Assembly (NCBI RefSeq): GCF_012911025.1
Contig: NZ_WUEI01000050.1
Location: 1-32,197 of the forward strand
Source: Azoarcus sp. TTM-91
GTDB lineage: Bacteria > Pseudomonadota > Gammaproteobacteria > Burkholderiales > Rhodocyclaceae
Direction of reading: 5' to 3'
Length of the DNA stretch: 32,197 bases
The notes beneath the pieces were generated by a model. It searched no databases and was not told the origin of the DNA. It was given only the letters and a program-made list of their open reading frames with translations. The translations under genes and the position numbers were made by a program. Position 1 is the first letter of the stretch. Every line of letters starts with the position of its first letter. Below, one piece after another: positions 27,809 to 32,197 of this stretch.

Positions 27809-27851
27809 ACATCTTCATTCGCGACGGCCAAGTGCCTCTGCCGGCGAGCCC

Positions 27852-28646
27852 TCAGCCCAGCAGCAGCGCGTCGTCCGACACCTTCTCGCCGCGGGTGCGT
27901 TCGAACATTTCCAGCAGATCGGGCACGTCCAGCCCGGCGCGCTGCTCGCCGGCCACGTCCAGCACCACCTGCCCCCGGTGCAGCATCACCGTGCGGCTGC
28001 CGTAGTCCAGCGCCTGGCGCATGCTGTGGGTCACCATCATCGTCGTCAGCTTGTTTTCCTCGACGATGCGGGCGGTGAGTTCCAGCACGAAGGCGGCGGT
28101 CTTCGGGTCCAGCGCGGCGGTGTGCTCGTCCAGCAGCAGGATGCGCGAGGGCCGCAGCGAGGCCATCAGCAGGCTCACCGCCTGGCGCTGGCCGCCGGAG
28201 AGCAGGCCGATGCGGTCGGTGAGGCGGTTCTCCAGGCCGAGATTGAGGATGGAGAGCTTGTCGCGGAACAGCTCGCGGTCGCCACGGCCGATGGCGAAGC
28301 GGAAGCCGCGGCGGCGGCCGCGCGCCATCGCCAGCGCCATGTTCTCCTCGATGCTCAGCGCCTCGCAGGTGCCGGCCATCGGGTCCTGGAACACGCGGGC
28401 GACGAGGTCGGCGCGCTGCCAGGCCTGCAGCCGGGTGACGTCGCGGCCGTCTATCTCCACCTTGCCCTGGTCCACCAGCAGGTCGCCGGAGATGGCGTTG
28501 AGGAAGGTGGATTTGCCGGCGCCGTTGGAGCCGATCACCGACACGAACTGGCCGGCGGGGATCTCCAGGCTGAGGCCGCGCAGCGCCGGGTTCTCGATCG
28601 GCGTGCCGGGGTTGAAGGTGATGCGGAGCTCTTGCGCGCGCAGCAT
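27852..28646 (-). CDS. ABC transporter ATP-binding protein (TrpZ-like)
   Basis: A 264-residue importer ATPase. Walker A GSNGAGKST (39-47), Q-loop VFQDPMAGTCEALSIEEN, signature LSGGQRQA, Walker B ILLLDEHTAALDPK and switch histidine in VTHSMRQAL are intact; the phrases NGAGKSTFLNAISG and DEHTAALDPKTA are typical of the ATPases that go with PF04392-type binding proteins. The start overlaps the permease stop by one base (TGATG), marking a tight three-gene operon read leftwards: binding protein, permease, ATPase. The gene ends before the 16-bp hairpin. Confidence 0.92.
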   Translation of the reverse strand: MLRAQELRITFNPGTPIENPALRGLSLEIPAGQFVSVIGSNGAGKSTFLNAISGDLLVDQGKVEIDGRDVTRLQAWQRADLVARVFQDPMAGTCEALSIEENMALAMARGRRRGFRFAIGRGDRELFRDKLSILNLGLENRLTDRIGLLSGGQRQAVSLLMASLRPSRILLLDEHTAALDPKTAAFVLELTARIVEENKLTTMMVTHSMRQALDYGSRTVMLHRGQVVLDVAGEQRAGLDVPDLLEMFERTRGEKVSDDALLLG

Positions 28647-29536
28647 CAGCGGCCTCCGTTGCCGCGCAGGCGGCGCTTGAGGATGGGCAGCACCAGCACC
28701 ACGGTGACCAGGGTGGCCGCCACCAGGTTGAGGTCCTGCGATTTCAGCCCGATGAGGTCGCTGTTGAGCGCCAGGGCGATGAAGAAGCGGTAGAGGATGG
28801 CGCCCAGCACCACCGCCAGCGTCAGCACCACGATGCGGCGGCCGGGCAGGATGCTCTCGCCGATGATGACCGCCGCCAGGCCGATGACGATGGTGCCTAT
28901 GCCCATGGAGATGTCGGCGCCGCCCTGGCTCTGCGCGAACAACGCGCCGGCCAGCGCCACCAGCGCGTTCGACAGCGCCAGCCCGGCCAGCACCGAGCGC
29001 CCGGTGGCCACGCCCTGGGCGCGCGCCATGCGCGGGTTGGCGCCGGTGGCGCGCATCGCCAGGCCGGTCTCGGAGGAGAAGAACCAGTCCAGCGCCAGCT
29101 TGGCGGCGATGACGATGAGCAGCAGCACCAGCGGCCGCTCGATGTAGTCCGGCATCATCTCCGGCAGCAGCATGCTGAAGATGGTGGGCTCTGTGATCAG
29201 CGGCACGTTGGGCTTGCCCATGATGCGCAGGTTGATGGAGTACAGCGCCGTCATCAGCAGGATGCCGGCCAGCAGATCCATGATGCGCAGGCGCACGTTG
29301 AACCAGCCGGTGAGCAGGCCGGCACAGGCGCCGGCGGCGATCGCGGCCAGGGTGGCGAGGAAGGGATCGGTGCCGAAGGCGATCAGCGTGGCGGCAACCG
29401 CGCCGCCCAGCGGGAAGCTGCCATCCACCGTGAGATCGGGGAAGTTGAGGATGCGGAAGGAGATCAGCACCCCGAGGGCGACCAGGCTGAAGATCAGGCC
29501 GATCTCCAGCGCACCCATGAAGGAATACAGGGTCAT
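28646..29536 (-). CDS. ABC transporter permease (TrpY-like)
   Basis: A 296-residue hydrophobic permease of the branched-chain amino acid/ribose type fold, in the subfamily paired with PF04392 binding proteins. The N-terminus MTLYSFMGALEIGLIFSLVA and the conserved FRILNFPDLTVDGSFPLGGA are family hallmarks, as is the later GADISMGIGTIVIGLAAVI. About eight membrane segments. It begins 45 bases after the binding-protein gene and overlaps the ATPase start by one base. Likely transports a small amino-acid-like or aromatic solute. Confidence 0.92.
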   Translation of the reverse strand: MTLYSFMGALEIGLIFSLVALGVLISFRILNFPDLTVDGSFPLGGAVAATLIAFGTDPFLATLAAIAAGACAGLLTGWFNVRLRIMDLLAGILLMTALYSINLRIMGKPNVPLITEPTIFSMLLPEMMPDYIERPLVLLLIVIAAKLALDWFFSSETGLAMRATGANPRMARAQGVATGRSVLAGLALSNALVALAGALFAQSQGGADISMGIGTIVIGLAAVIIGESILPGRRIVVLTLAVVLGAILYRFFIALALNSDLIGLKSQDLNLVAATLVTVVLVLPILKRRLRGNGGR

Positions 29537-29581
29537 GTGGATGGTTGCCGCGGTGCCGGTGGGCCGGCGCCGGCGGCTTTC

Positions 29582-30574
29582 TTACTGGAGGACGGTGGTG
29601 GCGGAGGAGAGGAACTCGGGCGCCAGGGTGACGCCCTGCTTCTTCGCCGCGGCGGCATTCACCACCAGTTCCAGCTTGTCGCTGGAGCTGGACGGGATGG
29701 CGCCCGGCTGCTCGCCCTTGAGGATGCGGGCGACCACCTTGCCGGTCTGCCGGCCCAGGTCCAGGTAGTTCACGCCGAGCGCGGCGATGGCGCCGCGCTT
29801 GACGCTGTCGGTGTCGGAGGCGATCAACGGAATGCGGGCGTCGTTGGCCACCTTGACCAGCGCCTCGTAGGCGGAGACGACGTTGTTGTCGGTGTTGGTG
29901 TAGATCACATCCACCTTGCCGACCAGGCTGCGGGCGGCGGCGCCGACGTCCACGCTGCGCGGTGCCGAGGCCTCCACCAGGGTCATGCCGGCGGCCGGCA
30001 GCAGGGTCTTGAACTGGTTCACCACCACCATGGAGTTGGCTTCGCCCGGGTTGTAGACCATGCCGACGCGCTTGGCCTTGGGCACCACCTTCTTGATCAG
30101 CTCCACCTGCTTGTCCAGCGCCAGCATGTCGGACACGCCGGTGACGTTGGTGCCGGAGGGCTTCCAGTCCTTCACCAGCTGGGCGGCCACCGGGTCGGTG
30201 ACGCCGGAATACACCACCGGGATGGACTTGGTGGCGGCCACCACCGCCTGCGCCGACGGCGTTGCGATGGCGACGATGACGTCCGGCTTGTCGCCGATGA
30301 ACTTGCGCGCGATCTGCGCCGCGGTGCCGGTGTTGCCCTGGGCGCTCTGGTATTCCCACTTCAGGTTCTTGCCGGCCTCGAAGCCTTCGGCCTTCAGGGT
30401 TTCCTGCACGCCGTCGCGGATGGCGTCCAGCGCCGGGTGCTCGACGATGGCGGTGACCGCCACCGACTTGTCCGCCGCCAGCGCCGGCGCGGCGGTCGCG
30501 GCGGCGAGCAGGAGGGCGAGGGCGTGTTTGCGCCAGCCTTGCGCGGCGGTGTTCTTCGGCGATTTGGTCGTCAT
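29582..30574 (-). CDS. ABC transporter substrate-binding protein (TrpX-like, PF04392)
   Basis: A 330-residue periplasmic binding protein. Signal peptide to about ALAADK (residues 13-34: WRKHALALLLAAATAAPALA), no lipobox. The mature part has the two-lobe ABC_sub_bind fold with VTAIVEHPALDAIRDG, KPDVIVAIATPSAQA, IPVVYSGVTDPVAA and VGMVYNPGEANS. The start is set by a strong AGGAGG nine bases upstream (complement of 30583-30588), just after a small GGGGCC/GGCCCC stem (30600-30617) that could affect initiation. Known relatives take up tryptophan, tyrosine or related compounds, but specificity cannot be read here; no tryptophan gene is adjacent. Confidence 0.9.
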   Translation of the reverse strand: MTTKSPKNTAAQGWRKHALALLLAAATAAPALAADKSVAVTAIVEHPALDAIRDGVQETLKAEGFEAGKNLKWEYQSAQGNTGTAAQIARKFIGDKPDVIVAIATPSAQAVVAATKSIPVVYSGVTDPVAAQLVKDWKPSGTNVTGVSDMLALDKQVELIKKVVPKAKRVGMVYNPGEANSMVVVNQFKTLLPAAGMTLVEASAPRSVDVGAAARSLVGKVDVIYTNTDNNVVSAYEALVKVANDARIPLIASDTDSVKRGAIAALGVNYLDLGRQTGKVVARILKGEQPGAIPSSSSDKLELVVNAAAAKKQGVTLAPEFLSSATTVLQ

Positions 30575-30758
30575 CTTGTTGTCCTCCTGATCGCAAGGAG
30601 GGGCCAGCTGCGGCCCCGCGTGCCTGTGATGTCGGTGTGTCATGAGTGCGGCTTGGTCGGCCGCCCGCCGGCAAAAGTTCGCGGCAGCCCGCATTTCAGC
30701 ATCAAACGCCGGGGCTGGGTACTCCTGGTTTGCCGCAGGCGGGGTAGATGGGTGTCAT

Positions 30759-30793
30759 GAGGCGGGGCGGCGCGCGAAACATCCCGCTCCGCC

Positions 30794-30795
<2 letters not shown>
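30759..30795 (-). terminator. Hairpin at the end of dbpA
   Basis: GAGGCGGGGCG (30759-30769) pairs over 11 positions with CGCTCCGCCTC (30785-30795), one of them a G-U pair in RNA, overlapping the dbpA stop codon. No T-run follows on the minus strand, so termination strength is doubtful. The remaining bases up to the TrpX-like gene (30575-30758) hold its promoter region, in which I could not fix a convincing -35/-10 pair. Confidence 0.35.

Positions 30796-32197
<1,402 letters not shown>

Noticed and set aside
27852..30674. One 940-codon minus-strand frame joining the ATPase gene to upstream sequence.
   Set aside because: Its upstream part is an out-of-frame reading of the permease and binding-protein genes, both of which are clear in other frames; only the last 264 codons are real.

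Overview
The window is GC-rich chromosomal DNA with dense, mostly intact genes. The set of families (CioAB-type bd oxidase, NhaA, DbpA, a classical autotransporter, many LysR/GntR regulators, sigma-54 control) points to a Gram-negative proteobacterium, most likely a betaproteobacterium of the Rhodocyclales kind. That placement is an inference from gene content and composition; no rRNA or tRNA is present. I see no insertion sequence, prophage gene or CRISPR array.

Layout. The left edge holds the tail of an XdhC/CoxI-like protein, then a perfect AACCGCC heptamer array, a patatin-like phospholipase (minus strand), a membrane-bound diguanylate cyclase, a flavodoxin-fold quinone reductase and a 944-residue autotransporter. 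Next come nhaA and two divergent LysR regulators. From 10.6 to 12.3 kb there is an unusual non-coding stretch (an orphan minus-strand terminator and a 49-base stem-loop) followed by a cupin gene and a CmcJ/NvfI-family gene whose metal ligands look degenerate.

The central block (12.3-20.8 kb) is the most notable. It is one tightly packed operon: AtzF-type allophanate hydrolase, a peptide-type ABC importer (binding protein, two permeases, two ATPases) and a GntR/FCD regulator. In front of it I read a near-consensus sigma-54 promoter, two NtrC-like enhancer sites 20 bp apart, and a GntR-like palindrome at the predicted start of transcription. This suggests a nitrogen-limitation-induced, substrate-gated uptake system for a ureido or carbamoyl nitrogen compound. 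No urea carboxylase, biuret hydrolase or cyanuric acid enzyme is in the window, so the imported substrate and the step that produces allophanate are unknown.

The right third holds a YdcZ-type DMT transporter with a divergent LysR gene, then a GbsR/MarR-type regulator translationally coupled to cioA and cioB, with a strong sigma-70 promoter and an operator-like palindrome, and a strong terminator at its end. A homomeric ABC exporter follows. On the minus strand lie a TrpXYZ-like ABC importer (binding protein, permease, ATPase) and the 5'-truncated dbpA RNA helicase gene that runs off the right edge.
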